The notes: a model not told the origin generated them from the letters alone. DNA of 64,000 nt from Hemibagrus wyckioides (GCF_019097595.1 NC_080716.1:15586901-15650900); one strand, 5' to 3'; shown: positions 13,216 through 27,388, numbered from the stretch's first letter. Made by a program: numbers and translations.

Positions 13216-13789
13216 TTTCTTTTAACTCCCTGTACATCATATGATTTTGGAGCAACAAAACACTCACTCATCAACACACGCATGGAGTGAATATTATTAT
13301 TTGGAGGAATGCTGTTTATCCTTTATAGACTGAAGCCGTCCTGGCAGCTTGTGGTAAACCGACACCTTACCAAGCCACTTTATATATTTATCTATTTTTT
13401 TCACTTAATTGGTCACCCGTCTGTATGATCCAGTTGTTCCACAGAGACATGGGTTGATGATGAATCACTATGCAGCACACCATCAGCTTTCCACACCCAT
13501 ATGCTCATGCATATAAACACTGAGCACTTTGGGACTAAAGCTTTCACTGGATGCCATATTTTATGCTTTTCTACTGTTAAGCAATTTAACTCATCAGCTA
13601 ACTCATCAGCATGTGTTTTCATGTAGAACTGAGAATGGAACATGGTTAAAGCTGGTTTGACTGAACCACAAAATAAATCCCACAAAAAAAGATTTCACTC
13701 CTTTTTAGAAGTTTGCTTAGTTTTGCTTAGCTATAGAGCTAGATCAGTAGAAAGTTTCAATCCTAGGAGAGCAGATCTTCCGTATTTCA

Positions 13790-14048
13790 AGACGATTGGA
13801 AGATTTATTCAATCCAATTACTTCATTTATTTGTATAGTGCTTTTAACAATGGATATTCTCTCAAAGCAGCTTTAGAGAAATTTAGAAAACAGAAAAAGT
13901 TTAAAAGTTACGTTACGGATTTAGCCCTAAGGAGCAACCTTGAGGCAATGGTGGCAAGGAAAAACTCGAAAAATATGAGGAAGAAACCTTGAGAGGAACC
14001 AGACTCAGAAGGAAACATCCTCATCCTCATTTGGGTGACACTGAATTA
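13790..14048 (+). repeat. Interspersed repeat (family E), plus orientation
   Basis: Contains TTTGTATAGTGCTTTTAACA, then GGTGGCAAGGAAAAACTC, then GAAACCTTGAGAGGAACC and CCTCATTTGGGTGACACT. This combination is a widespread fish repeat. A second copy in opposite orientation lies at 33.04-33.30 kb. Confidence 0.7.
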
Positions 14049-14107
14049 GAACTACAATTTAGCCTAATGCAATTCATAGCAAATCTAGATCATGTGTTGT
14101 TGATATT

Positions 14108-14400
14108 GACTATATGGCCAAAAGTATGTGGACACATTACCATAAAGCACATATCCACAAGCTGTTGCCATAACGTTGGAAGCATACGGCGTGGTAAATG
14201 GTGGAGTGGAAGAACTTAAACGGCCGGCTAAGAGCCCTGAACTTTACCCCACTGAACAAACCGGAACTCTTTTCACCAAGCTTTCTTGCCAAATAGTAGT
14301 GCCCAACCTTTGTTCATCCAAAATATAGTGAAAAGCCTCTTCAGTAGAGTGAAGCCTTTTATAATAGCAGTATTAATGGCCATGGATTTGGAATGAGACT
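14108..14400 (+). mobile_element. Truncated Tc1-like/MITE copy with TATGGCCAAAAGTATGTGGA end
   Basis: CTATATGGCCAAAAGTATGT is the terminal motif of a common fish DNA element. The remaining body is strongly deleted and diverged. A longer relative lies at 59.65-60.05 kb. Confidence 0.6.
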
Positions 14401-14679
14401 TTCTCCACTTTGGTGTCGACATACTTCACATAACAACAGAAAAGTAAGCAATGACTGAGTAAAGAAATGATGTCTTTTCTCAATGAAGAAAATATTTTGA
14501 CTCATCACCTGATGAATTGCCAGCTTGACTGATTGACCAACACTGCCAAACTGACACAAATAACCTCCTTTTTTTTAAACCAAACTTCCTACAATCTGCA
14601 GCAAGCTACAAGAATATTTTTAAACAATAAGAACATTGTGTGCTGAAATTGATTCAACTCTACAATACAAAATTCCGCA

Positions 14680-14905
14680 CAACATCGGCAATGATAATGA
14701 CAGGGTCACAGTGGATCTGGACGAGAATACACCTTGGATTGGACACCATGTGCACACACACACACACACACACACACATGCCAATCTTCCAACCAACATG
14801 TCTTAAGCAGGTAGAAAGAAACTGGAGAACCTGGAAAAAACTGATATAAACACACATGAAACTGTGAGACAGTAACCAGGACCCTATCAGGACAATAACC
14901 AGCAA
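14680..14905 (-). repeat. Probable SINE fragment with internal (CA)n
   Basis: TGGATTGGACACCATG, a CA run at 14,753-14,778, then TAGAAAGAAACTGGAGAACC and GACAGTAACCAGGACCCTAT resemble the reverse complement of the common fish SINE body. It is diverged, and both ends are uncertain. Confidence 0.45.
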
Positions 14906-17900
14906 TGCTACCCACTTTACAACCTTGCGAAAAATACAAACCGCAGAAAAGATTCATTATAGTGCCATTTTAACTCCTACAACTTGACTGAACTACAGAC
15001 ATGTTCATGAATAATACAAAAAACTGTTTAGCCTTTGGGTCATTATCAACAGAGTAGAATAATAATGTTATAATTTAGACTCTGATAAACAGGAACAAAC
15101 TGTTAGACTTTAATGCCAGGAGAAATTATGCAAAAGACACTCAACTCTGATGCCTTCTGGGAAAATAATCAGCAGCATATTTACATATGTTTATGTCTGA
15201 ATCTGCAAATAGCACCAGTGCAACTACTAATGCAGAAAAAAAACTAAATCATCTCAATTAAAGACAATTAAAGAAGATATTTTTGTTTACAACCTGGAAA
15301 TTAATCGATTACTAAATGTTAACCCATCAAAAAAGACAAGCATCTTCCCCGAACCACTAGAGCCTGTAGTAGTCAAATCAGATAAAAGCATCTAATAGGG
15401 ATGTAAAGTCACAGTGCATGCAAATTCCAGCAGGCCACAAGGCAAAAAACAAAACAAAACAAAGTATGTCTGTAAGGAAGACAAATGAGAAAATTCTAAT
15501 TCATGGAGTTTTCCTGAAGGACAAAAGAAGATTATGATGGATGAGGATAGTAAATGCATCAAAAGAGTAAGAAAGACAGTGAGGAAAAAAAAAAAAAGAG
15601 TGAGGAAGTGACAGAGACGCATTTAGACGGTGCTCAAATCTGATTTCTTAGGCATAGCGAATTTGAAAAGAGAAGATTTTCTGCAGTTGGTACAGGAAGA
15701 AAGGACATGAAATCGGAGGTTTAACAATCCGCAAGTCACATCTTATGTGGCTTCAAATCCCATTAAAATCAGATGGCGTGTGTTCAGTGTGTGACGTTTC
15801 TTGACGTCAGAAATTTGCAAAAAGAACAACACGGGTGAAAAATCAGCATAAAAGGTAGGGCATGGAGGAGAGAGCCTGGGCCTGGAGTCATGATACACTC
15901 ATCTATTTCATTGGTCAAAAACACAAATTTAACCGTCACTAGACTTAAAATTGTTTAAGACTCTGGATATTGCACTTATGCTCTTATGTAAAGCATATCC
16001 AGTCTAACAGCAAATGTAAATGTAACACAGTGCTGATTTCTGTATCTGTATATTGCTCCATATATCTGGATTTGAACTGGGAGTGGACATGACCTAAAGC
16101 AGATGCTGAAACTGTGCTGAAATTCCACAGTTCCTCATCCACTGCTCTCAATCAGGTCATTCCTGTACAAACCTTCTAGCTAACATTTAAGGTAGGGACC
16201 CATTTATTATAGCTGATAAACAATAAACCACCTAATAATAATAATTTAGCAGATTTACTTTACTGGCTTCCAGAAAGATCAGAAAAGTTAGCTAAAAGGT
16301 CACAGTGCTGCTGCTAGACAAAATGGAATCCTTTAAATGGCATTTAATGGCCATATGATTTTCTGATAAAAAACCTAGGCAAATAATTTCGGCAAAAAAG
16401 TATTTTTAACCTTGCTGTCCTGTGCATAGTCTGCTTGATCCTATATTCACACAAGCAAGAGGCTAATCACTCGTGTTGTGGGCATGAAGCGAATGCTACT
16501 GCTATTACCCACGAGCCCACAGCACACGACTTACCTCAGAATACAATTTATTTGTCTTTAAAATGTATGGAAATGTTATTCTAATAATTAAATAAAGTGA
16601 AAAACATGTCAAACATGGGTTGTTTCATTAGCTATTAGCAGGTCAAGCGCATGTACTAGCTACAAATGCTTTCCAGACACACGAATGCTATTTTCTTCAA
16701 TGTTTTTTCTTCTTTTGTACACATTTAATGAATGGTTAAAGTTTTACTGACAGGATATACTTTTTATATTATCTTTTTTTTTTTTTGAGTCAAACAGTGC
16801 AATAGAATAAAAGCAGGGAAAACTGAAAAAATATTGTAGCACATGTGCATCCAAGGAGTGATTCAGGCCAATTGTTTGGATCTGTCGCTTTACAGCGTCA
16901 TATATAATTTACATAAACTTGAGAAAATCTCAGCTCACAGGTCTCGACACGCCGTCACTGAAATCACAGCCTTGTGTTGCGAGTGTACGTAGAAAATAAA
17001 TAGTCTCCTGTCATGTTGTCACTCAATAATATAAATGTACTATGAGACACGAGGAGCAGCAGCTCATTACATCCGCTGCTTACGTCAACTTCCCACCAAC
17101 ATTAGACAAAAATAAATGAACGGATAAATAGTGCACCTCTTGTATTTTTGTTATCAGTTTAGAAAACATATCTTCTTCACTGTAAATGTGTCTGTATTTC
17201 ACTTCTTCATAATAAAATCGCCACGCTGTATTTAGTAACTTATATGCCAATTCGTTTAAAGGAAAAGAAAGAAATCACCTATTTTCTATTGCAACCGAAC
17301 TGTTCTCCTTTAAGCAGATATATCACCACAGTGTGATCACCTCTCAAGAGTTAACTTTTACAATTTTGGCTCAAAGCTGATCTGTGTGAAATCTAACCAA
17401 ACATCTCATTTTCTCACATTTGAATGGAACGAAGTGTTCTGGCACGAGAGTAACAAGTGCAAACCACCTGACAATGTCAGCCCCTTAATCTGGACCTTTA
17501 TACAACTTAAAAACCTTTTCTCCTTAGCAACAAATCTTTTACGTCAGTGATGTGCCGCACTGATAAATGGGTTTTTCCATAGCTGCTTCCCACTGCGGGC
17601 AAATATTTCTAACTGAGCCATTCTTTCTGGGCTTCTGCTTTCCATAATGTGAGAATTAACCTTCAAGTCTGAGACACGATTCTCTACTTTTAGCTCATGG
17701 CACTAAATGTCTCTTGACACTAAAAAGTAAATAGGAAGTCATTCGAGATACAGCCAAAGAGCCACACGAGCCAAGTGTCCACTGCATATGGTTCAAGATA
17801 TGCGGTGCATCTTGCTGATTTAGATGAATTATATAGGTGTTTTTTAGAGTACAGACAGTGATGAAATCAGACACTTGTGCACACACACACACAAACATAC

Positions 17901-20300
17901 TCTTTCAGCTACACAGCAAGCCTCAAACTTTGTCAGACCCCTTCACAAGATCAGATCTACTGCCGTCTAATTCAATCAGTGCACAAGCATGTGTATGCAA
18001 GTCAGTGGCTTTGCTGATGATGTAGAACACACTGCTGCATAAAGGCAGCTTTCTCAACATACTTGCTAGTGTAATCATTACTAGGGACCACCTAGGGACC
18101 TGAACAAGCAAAACGATCTTATAATTTATTATTTCGTTCAGGTTTAATGAAAGGAAGTTATGCATCATGTACGAAATGCAGCGGGTACAAAAGCAAATCC
18201 TGCACTCAAACACTTCCTGTGATTGTTGATCGATGTGTGTGTGTGGTGGCTTCACTTCACAAAGCCGAATGATCTCTGCTGCACGTATTCATAAAACTGA
18301 GTGGAGACTGTACCATGTGACTGACTACTAGACTATTACAGCAAAATGGCTGCCGTAGTAAACTATGAAGTTTTCACCGCTGAGTGTTTTTATAAGCGGT
18401 TTCTGTGATGTAGGGAATTACAACAAACTAGTTGATTTCAGGATTTTAAATGAATAAAACAGACTTTTAGCTTGCGCTGGAACTTTTTCGTCACTAAATG
18501 CACCCAGGAACGGGCTACTTTCACAGAAATGTGTCATGTGATTGACAGACGAATAAACGCTAACATTTTCCTGAAGCTGGCTGGCCGAATAATCTTGTTT
18601 ACTCGTGACTAAAAGCTTCAACCTAAACACTGCAACACTGTAAGTGTGTTTGCAAAAACGTGACTCACTAAAGACCTTATTTTGTCACAGGGTCAATCTT
18701 TGTATCTGGGGAGAATACTAGTAACATTACAGCTGTAAAGTTCCTGAAGCTTGCAGCCAGAAAAGTGTATATATAAAATCAATAAACCAACAAAGACAGA
18801 CAGAGAGGAAAAGAGAGAGAGAGAGATCAGTTTGAGACTGAGAACAGTCTTTCTAACCTTAAAAGGGATGTTCCATTTCATCTTCCTCGTAAACACATTA
18901 ACACATTCATGCAGTTATGATTGGTTTCTTGTACTCCTCTACACTACTGCTCAAACAAACAGCCAAAAGCCACCTGTATAACTGATACAGATTTAGTAAG
19001 TGACACTGGCATGGCAGAACCACGTATTCAAACCTCGATGCTCATAAATTCCTGTCTACTGGGCTATTCGTTTCTTTTCCGCTGTGTGCATTTTGAGGGT
19101 ATCATTAATCCTGCATCTCAGCAGTGAGACGGCAACAGTATTAAAATGTTGGTGTTTTTGCCGTGGGCGAATTTTGTTTTCAGAGATTTGTGTTGAACAG
19201 TTACCCCTGCAGAGCTTTCTCCACTGTAGCAGACTTTCTCGGGTTAACTGCAGCAAAGACTCCTGCAGCAAAGAGCTGGAACAACTGGTGTATTTTCTGA
19301 AGATGGCCTTAAAACTACATGGGTTTGGAAGGAATACACAAAACCTTTCGCATCCTTCCCACCCTTGATGAGCTGAGTAAACAGAGCCATATCAGACTAC
19401 GTTTCTGATTTTAAAGATTTTAAAGATTGTTATATGAATGGAGATTCAGCTGATGACAAAGTGTTAGTTCACATGCTGCACACTATGTTAAGTGTTGGTC
19501 TGTTCACAGGAGGCAACTGTGCTTTAAACATAAACACCCGATTTACGGTCACTCCACAATCTACACCCATGACTATACGATGGCCAAGTGATTTTTTGAA
19601 ACAGCTTTAAACAGCTTCCACACATCAAAACCATCAAACTGTCAAAAACAGCCTGTTAAACAGTTCATCTTCACACATCCTACGTGTTATCTTACGCGTT
19701 ATCACACGACTACATGATCAGTGCTAAAAACCTTATTTCAGGCCGTCCTAAGACTGTGCATGCTTGATAAGCTAAGGTTACAGCACTGTATCTGGACCAG
19801 GTTTGGACAAAAATACGAGTGGATCTTGAGGTCGAGTCCCACAACATGTGTCCTGATTTTAGGCCGGCCTTAAACAATTATCCTCAGATCATCCTTAGTG
19901 TGGGGTGTATAAAATTATACCATCCGATCTTCTCCCAGTCCAGTCCCAGTCTCGACTGCCCTGGTGTGTAAAAAAAAAAAAAAAAGAAACATAATATTTA
20001 TGACTCAATATCTGCAGTGTGAGGGGAACACTCATGGTCAAGTGTGAAAAGCCAATCTTGACGTCATGTCTGAGAGACCCACGACGGCCGGACTGAACGG
20101 ATGGAATCGATATTTAAGGGGAAAACAAAAGAGATGGAAGAGATGGTTTTTATTCTGGATGAAGATTCTAAAAAGAATACCTTATATGTGCACTCAAAAC
20201 ATTTATTTTGTAACATTTCCCATGTTTAGTCACAGAGTCACACAGAACTTCAATACACACAGAAAATCATTACACAAAATGTTACCAAGTCTAGAACCGT
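14906..20300. other. Single-copy-looking DNA, no gene seen
   Basis: Over 5 kb without a recognised exon, RNA gene or transposon. Short CA runs lie near 17,880 and GTGTGTGT near 18,233. It may be part of the arrestin first intron, which is inference from the exon at 26.5 kb. Confidence 0.4.
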
Positions 20301-20304
20301 CAGA

Positions 20305-20535
20305 TTGCCCAAACTTTATGGGCAATTTTATGGCATTTGGCAGACGCTTTTATTCCGAGTGACTTACAGAAGAGCTTTGAAGTCTGTATCATTAAACACA
20401 TTCCACATACTGGTTCACTAAGTGAGGGATTAATCTGTCTAAAAACCACAAACCCTCATCTGAATATCATAAAATGCTAGGCACATATTAGTAATCAAAA
20501 GCTGAGAGGGAGAACAACTTTCCAACAGTTTCAGG
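20305..20535. repeat. Interspersed repeat with TTTGGCAGACGCTTTTAT core
   Basis: GCATTTGGCAGACGCTTTTA is followed by ACTGGTTCACTAAGT, GTCTAAAAACCA and ACAACTTTCC. It is collinear with the copy at 13.05-13.22 kb. Confidence 0.6.
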
Positions 20536-22201
20536 TTAACAGATGTGTTTTTCCCCCCTTCACTACACTCCTATATACCCTGTAAACAGAAAATGTACTG
20601 GTCCTACTAGCTGCCAGGGATTAGGACCACAACATATTGGGATAAACTCATTCAAACAAACAAACTTGCATTTCCTGGTGGTGTTATCTCTTATGATCAA
20701 GGCATGTTAAATGAAAGCAATGAAAGCGTACGTAAAACAGATGCATCCCAGGAAATGTTGTTTGCACACGAAGAAACTTGATCAGACAGCATCTATACAT
20801 TCATGAGAGCATGGGACTGCAGTGAAGCGAAGCAGGACTGGTTTATGTACTGAAGCATGTGCATGACTGCATTAAGTTGTAAGAAAACATCATTGCCATG
20901 AAGCCTTTAGTTCAGCTATTCCATTCCGTGCTTACCACTCGCTAAAAAGCAGATGGGAGCAAACACTTTTTTTTTTTTTTTCACAACACAATATGAGTAT
21001 GCAGCCTTTTACTAGTGGTGGACAAGCCGGTTACTATGGTGATGAGTGATGCAGCCTCAGAGGTCAGGAGGGTCATCTACTTACAGAGAGACAGAGAAAG
21101 GGCTGTTTATGCTGGAGACAGAGGAGAGCATGACGAAAAAGTGAAACAAAGAGAAGCAAAAAAAATAAAAAATATTTGTACAAAGAAGAGAATTTCAGTC
21201 AAGCACTGTTCAAGCGGTCAGACAAGGCAACATTGACACAAATACCCAAGTATGACATTCATATTTTTCTCTGCTTCCAATTCTGACTTCATCTTAGCCT
21301 TGAAGATTTGCCTAATGATTTACAGTGATGTTAGAGAAGCGAAAAATCATCTCATCTCTTCTATTCCAAGCACACCATTCATCATTAATTCACTTTAGCC
21401 ATGTTATTTAAAATAGTCATGGAGGGAGATCGGAGACAATGTGGGCTTTTAGCACAAGCTGGAAAAAACAAAACAAAACAAAACAAAAAAAAATACACAC
21501 ATTATGCCTACTGATTAACCCCAAATAATTACTTTGATTTGATTTCTGGTTTTATATACAGTATTACAGAAAAATGCTTGCATGTGATTAAAGAAAGCAA
21601 GTCAACTTTTCAGGGTGAAAAACATCATGCCGGGTTTTGTCTCCAGAGGAAGTGAAGCAGATGCTCAGTAAAGATTACACAACTTATACATTACCTTATA
21701 AAACTCCACACTGTATACCTCCGACTGGTATTTACCTAAAGCACAGTGCTGTCACTACCAATATTGATTAGTTTAGTTTACTGCTGTTTACTGATCTAAT
21801 ATATACATAATATACATAATTCGTCTTGAAGGCATCATAAGTTCACAGGATTTCTTTACACATACTTGAGACTTTGTTACAGCATTGTGTATAATCAATA
21901 TACTGCTGCTATATCATTGTGTCCCGCATTTAAAAATCCAGTCTAACTTCAACATCTCTATATAAAGTGTGGACTTTCCCTTTGGCATTTCGATCTGTTT
22001 TTTTTGCATCTTTCAGAGCAGAGGTCAGCAATTGTATCCACAGAAGCCTGCTGTGGCTAGAGATTTTCATTCCATCCAAATTGAAGCCACACCAAGATCA
22101 ACTGTTTAAAGGAGTGGAGTCGGGCTGGAAAAAAAACCTATGGGTATGTGACTGATAACCGGTTATGGCGTTACCTGCTTTCCCAACCCAGCAACTCCTC
22201 C

Positions 22202-22237
<36 letters not shown>

Positions 22238-24235
22238 TCGCTATAATGCTCCACTGTAATTGCATTGCATCTTGCATTTAAAACAAACATTCTTTACAGC
22301 TAAGGAACTTCACAAAGCAACACTTGGAAATAAATTCCTAGATTTGAAGATTGAAGCAGTTCTCTCCATCTTCGCTGCTTTGCATTCATCGATCTTTAGC
22401 TCTCATTCCCTGTGTCTCCATGAAAGATTGAGCGAATCAAGGGGCTTGAGGGTTATGAGGGTTTCGATAAGCTTGTTGAAGAAGAAATATTAAGTACACT
22501 TGCTTTATTCTGAAGAGGTTTTACCAGGTTTCACTTGCTTGTAGTGTACATCACAAATTCATGATTTATTTTGCATAATAATGAATGGTTTAAAGCAGAG
22601 ACTGTCACAGGTCTGGAATCTCTGCTGAGTCGAACATCTGATACACCTCAGCTAATTCCCATGGCCTTCCAAGACTGATTTTTGTGTTAGAAGAGACAAA
22701 ACATGAAGGTGTAGTGAGCTTTGCTCCTCCACTGCCTGAGCACCATACAACTAGTTTAACTTTTAAAGGTCAAAGTAGCTGGGTGTGACGTGTAGTATAT
22801 CTAATAAGTTACAGATTTGCTTTAATGACATACTGAGGAGCGCAGGAAGTCCTACACTGATGAATCAGTGCGTAGTATTTAATTTTCTGGGTCTTCTGAG
22901 CATCTTCTACAGAAGACTGAGAAGTGTGAGATATTACTGAACCATGACAAATGAGATGGGGAAAGATGACCAAATCGGGGAGCTAAAAGAAGGATTACAC
23001 TGTAGTGGAAAGGGGTTAAGTGGACAGCTTAGCATGTTTGGAGAAGCAAACCAACCGAATCTCCTGTAGCCTACAGCCATTCTCCATTGGAAAGCGAGCC
23101 AGATGCACACTACACCCACACTTCACTGCGCCCACAACCCTCAAGCATGAGAAAAGGAGAGAGAGGGTGTGTGTGTAAACTGAAAACACTACCAGTGCAG
23201 CAAATGGATAATTCCATGATGCTGTAAGTGGTTTAAAAACAGCTCTTTTAAGGTTATAAGCACTAGGGAGAGAGATTAACGACGGGTACAGATTTAGTTG
23301 TTTGCAAATCTAATTTGGATGCACAGATGAGGTGATGACACTTCCACCTCCATCACGCAATGTGCTATGAATGTGTGTCAATCAATGCCGGCTCAAGCAA
23401 AGTTGGTTCTGCACTGGTTGCTGTGGTCGGGGGCGGTGATGAACAACAGCTCCCCTGCACACAAAGGCCAAATGATTTTACTGTACGATCAGTCATGCAG
23501 GCTTGCCATGTTAGATTAACTGCAGGTGCCAACATGGCAAACATGAAAATCCAAGCAGGCTGAGAGAAAAGACAGCAGAATTTTACCACAAAATGCTAGC
23601 GTTTCTTGGCTGCTGTGCGTTTTTTAAATTATATGTCACATGCAAAAATAAGAAAAACACCCAGACTGGGGTGTCTAATAATAGGCCATATAATATCCAG
23701 CTTTATTGTATATTACACAAGATACTACAGTCTCGATCAATTAGTTCCTATTGGCTTAAGATCAATGCTTGAGAATTTCCAGGTTCACCTACGTAATGTT
23801 GGCATAAAGCAAAAGCAACCAGAACTCTGCATCTTGCATGTGCTGCGTCCTTTCCCCTTCAGTGAATCGGCTTTCTGTGAGGCAAATTTTTGTGTTTGTT
23901 TTGAGTGCAAACAAAAAATCTAATTATAGTTTCCAGGCACAAAAATGGCTAAACTGTGGATTTTAGCACCTCTTTTTCAATCATGGTTTAAATCCTGCCC
24001 TATTCTGCAAGTTTAACTTTATAAAATTGATGTTACACCATCAAAAATAACAGACTCCTCAATTCTAACATACTAATAAATAACAATGACTTTTTATAAA
24101 GAAAATCATGCATACTGACTGATTCTCTTGTAATTCACAGCAACAAGTAAGACAAATAAAAATCTATTTTTTGTTCTGTGTCCTTTTCTTTTTATATAAC
24201 AGTACAGTCAAAGCTAGTTTAAATGCAGACCTGCT
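20536..24235. other. Single-copy-looking DNA, no gene seen
   Basis: Contains a poly-T run at about 20,968-20,982, an AAAAC pentanucleotide run at 21,470-21,486 and a (CA)n microsatellite at 22,204-22,235. I found no splice-flanked coding segment on either strand. Confidence 0.4.
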
Positions 24236-24239
24236 GTTT

Positions 24240-24540
24240 TAACTAGGGGTGTTCCATTTGCTATTTTCAATCCGATGTAGATATCAGCGCTTTAAATAAC
24301 ACCCAGCACCTGATACCGATATCTTCAACTGTGATTAAATGGACTCGCTGAAAGCTTCGGTTGTCATGGTTTGCAAAAACTAAGACATGCTCTGAGTTCC
24401 GTGTTCAACAAGTAAGGTCTTTATTAGATCGGTCGACCTCACAGCATAAAACGTGTCAGTGAATTGGATGGGAAAAATGTACAGAGCCAATCTGTTCCAT
24501 CACTGCAGGCCAGCACTGTATCAGTGCATCTCTAGTTTTT
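24240..24540. repeat. MITE-like interspersed repeat
   Basis: AACTAGGGGTGTTCC at the left and GCACTGTATCAGTGCATCTC at the right resemble the ends of a common fish hAT-type MITE. The internal match was judged by eye only. Confidence 0.4.
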
Positions 24541-24860
24541 TTACTAGAGTGCTGCAGAATTCTCTAATCTGATTGGTCAGAATGAGCTTTTTATTATTTA
24601 GCAGCTCTTAACAGCAGCCTGGCTCTAACTCAAATCACAAGTTTATTTTCATACACAATACATGTCATCATTTCTATAGTAACAGCTCTTTCACACGGAC
24701 TTGTATGGGAAACATAATCCAAGTCTAATAATAAAGAGATTTCAAAACAATGTGATGTTATTAGACAGCATCAGAGTTGTTGATATGGTGAAGCTTTCTG
24801 GAAGGAGATATTTCGGAGTGAGTGTCCAGTGTCAGTTTAACAGGCAGCAGGTTTAAGCCC
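24541..24860. repeat. Diverged interspersed repeat
   Basis: CTCTAATCTGATTGGTCAGA, TTTCTATAGTAACAGCTCTT and AATAATAAAGAGATTTC recall a widely dispersed fish repeat. The class is not identified. Confidence 0.35.
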
Positions 24861-26497
24861 TGAGATAGCATTCAGGACAGAGCAAATTGGGCTTGCTGCT
24901 CTTATACTTCAACAGAGGCTGGTGTGGGGGAAAACGGTTTCTAGTAGTGAAAACCTAAGTGTCTTGTATATGTTACACCGCATTATATGTAACGAAGGAT
25001 GGTTATAGATTGCAGGATGTCCTGCAAAAAAAAAAGGTGACATAACGTTAGGAATAAAACACTTCGCAATGCCCCGTTACTGGAATAGAATCCAACAGCT
25101 CATAACACCATGCCTTTGATTATTTTCCTATAACCGCAAGCCCTGACGTGTTTTATTCTCTACACCCCTATTCCCCCTTGACAGTTTTTCCAACCCTTCA
25201 TGATTAACAATAATACAGCTGGACAGGAAAATGCACAGTCTAGCAACACTGAAGCCACATCGCCCCATGGGACACGTTAATCGTCCCCACAGGAAAGTTT
25301 GACATTAGTTCTCGTTCAATGAATTAAATAAATAAATAAAAGTCATTTAAAAGAGTTCAGCTGCAGGTTTTTAAAATGCACATCACGGGGTGCAGGGCGA
25401 GGGGCGTGTCTCTGTGCGTCACACGTCAAAGTGACGTCACGACACGAAAAAGAGGAATACCTAGTGTGGCCCGCTGCATTTAATGCTGTCCAGTGAGGGA
25501 AAAAATATACTATGTGAAGTACAGTGTAATGCTGCATGGGGGTTACACAGGCCTGCTATTTAGTAAGCTGCGATAGTATGCGGCTTTGGACCTTGCCTTG
25601 TAACAGAAGAGCTCAGATGTAGGAGTTAAACTAAGGAGATGGCTCAGTTACTCATCAAACTGTACACGTACACCTTCGCCCACGACTCAACTGCCTCTGT
25701 AGTCAGTCTGCTGCAGCACATCAGGGTCATGAAAATATATATGTATATTAAAAAAAAACTCATGTAGAAAAATCCAGTGGGTCTTCAACCCAACCCGCGG
25801 TCTTTATACACAGGAAACACCGAGGCCTTTTCTCAAAGCTGAGGAAGTGATCGAGGTCGGAAGTGATCAACATGATTCTCACGCTGCCTGCAGCATCCGC
25901 TTTGTTGCCTTTACAAATACAACAGCAGCATCATTCTTGTAAATAAGTAAATACACCCATTCAGTCTGTGGGTATAGTGACAGCGGGGACCGGACTGCAG
26001 GCTGCATACAGTGTAACGAGTCGTTGTAACCGCCCTGGTTTTGTTCTAAATTGAATAGTGTCAATGTAAACAAAACAACTTGATCTCACTCAACAATGCA
26101 TTCTTAGATGAAGCCTATACAAGGGAAGGCAGTAATGGTGCACTTGGTGCTCATGCTTGTTTGAGATGATCGTTGCTTCTTGGTTGCAGGAAAACACAGC
26201 CCACACTTTTCGCTATATGAACGCAGCTCGGTGGTCTGTGTATAACCCCACCCAAGCCAATGTAGTGAGCTATAGCGAGCAAGTCACTTCACTAGTAGGT
26301 TTGATTGGAGAGATAACGTGCAGATACCTCGTTCACACATCGCTGCTGCAGTTTATTTCATTTCACCTCTCCTTCACCTCTCAGCTCGTGCACGAGCATG
26401 CCGAGTCTGCTTCGTGACTTTAAAACGAGACGGAACTCTAACCCTGAGCTCTAACACTTAACCTGAAACTAAAAAAAAAAAAAAAAAACACTCTTAC

Positions 26498-26520
26498 CTG
26501 GTCCCCGCCTTGTCGCCCAT
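26498..26520 (-). CDS. Beta-arrestin-like gene, first coding exon
   Basis: Reading the minus strand, ATGGGCGACAAGGCGGGGAC opens a short exon encoding MGDKAGT plus two bases (AG), followed at once by a strong donor, GTAAGAG. Beta-arrestins begin with MGDKGTR (beta-arrestin 1) or MGEKPGTR (beta-arrestin 2). As I recall, their first coding exon likewise ends after this peptide in the same phase. The product would be a cytosolic adaptor that desensitises and internalises phosphorylated GPCRs. A GC-rich 5' leader lies upstream. No second exon is visible down to position 1, which fits the very long first introns of these genes. Identification rests on only about eight residues plus splice phase, and the paralogue is uncertain. 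Confidence 0.6.
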
Positions 26521-26830
26521 CTCCAAAGGCCTGTTTCTTCAACCGAAAAAAAGGTGTCTTTAAAAATAAACGCTCTGCCACTTGGAAAGTAAAGGCTTCC
26601 GCTCTTCGGCTCAGGCTGTCTCCCCGCTCTCACTGACTTGCTGCTCCTTTTTTCGCAGGGTAGTTTCCCGCAGTCCCGAGACGGAAACCTCTGTTTGACT
26701 GCCTCTTGTGACAGCAGCCTCGAAGGCCGGCCCCCTTCCTGTGATTGACATTGCTGTCATCCAGTAAGATCAGGTCAATGATTTGCGTCATCGCGCGGTC
26801 ACGCCGTCCACTCGCCCTTTGGGATTACCA
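26521..26830 (-). promoter_or_regulatory. Putative 5' UTR and CpG-rich promoter of the arrestin-like gene
   Basis: The region upstream of the ATG is locally GC- and CpG-rich compared with its A/T-rich surroundings. It contains a CRE-like TGCGTCATCGCG at about 26,784-26,795, a GGGCGTGG GC-box and a CCAAT-type ACCAATTAG motif near 26,828. The transcription start cannot be fixed by eye. Confidence 0.45.
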
Positions 26831-26922
26831 ATTAGAAAGCTCTTTTAAGAAGTGGGCGTGGCCAGTAAATGATAACCACTGTAACAGATAAGGAAATAGT
26901 AATTGCTATACTGTGTCCAAGA

Positions 26923-26924
<2 letters not shown>

Positions 26925-26982
<58 letters not shown>
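26925..26982. repeat. (AT)n microsatellite, left of MITE
   Basis: About 29 AT dinucleotides ending exactly where the TTAGGGCTGGGCAA element starts. Confidence 0.95.
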
Positions 26983-26985
<3 letters not shown>

Positions 26986-27322
26986 GGCTGGGCAAGTTAA
27001 CGCGTTATTATCGCGTTAACTCATTAATTAATTAACGTCGACAATTATTTTATCGCGCATTAAAGTAGTTTTTATTATTTTGTAAATTATTTTAAAAGTC
27101 TGTTGCTCACTGGCTCTGAATACACATACAAACAAACTATGGGTGACGGGAGGGGTGGGATCTTGATCCGTATTGGCTTGGGATGAACGTCCTCACGCGT
27201 CTCAACCAATGAGAGCATTTGGGATGACCGTAAGATGAAATAGAACCGGCGGATAAACAAACATGGAGAAAGGCACCGAACTTTTACATGGACAGTTTCA
27301 TTTTTAACTTCTTCCATACGGC

Positions 27323-27388
<66 letters not shown>

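Noticed and set aside
14906..24235. Further beta-arrestin exons on the minus strand
   Set aside because: I looked for the expected VFKK and VYLGKRDF coding blocks and saw none. The next exon presumably lies left of the window.
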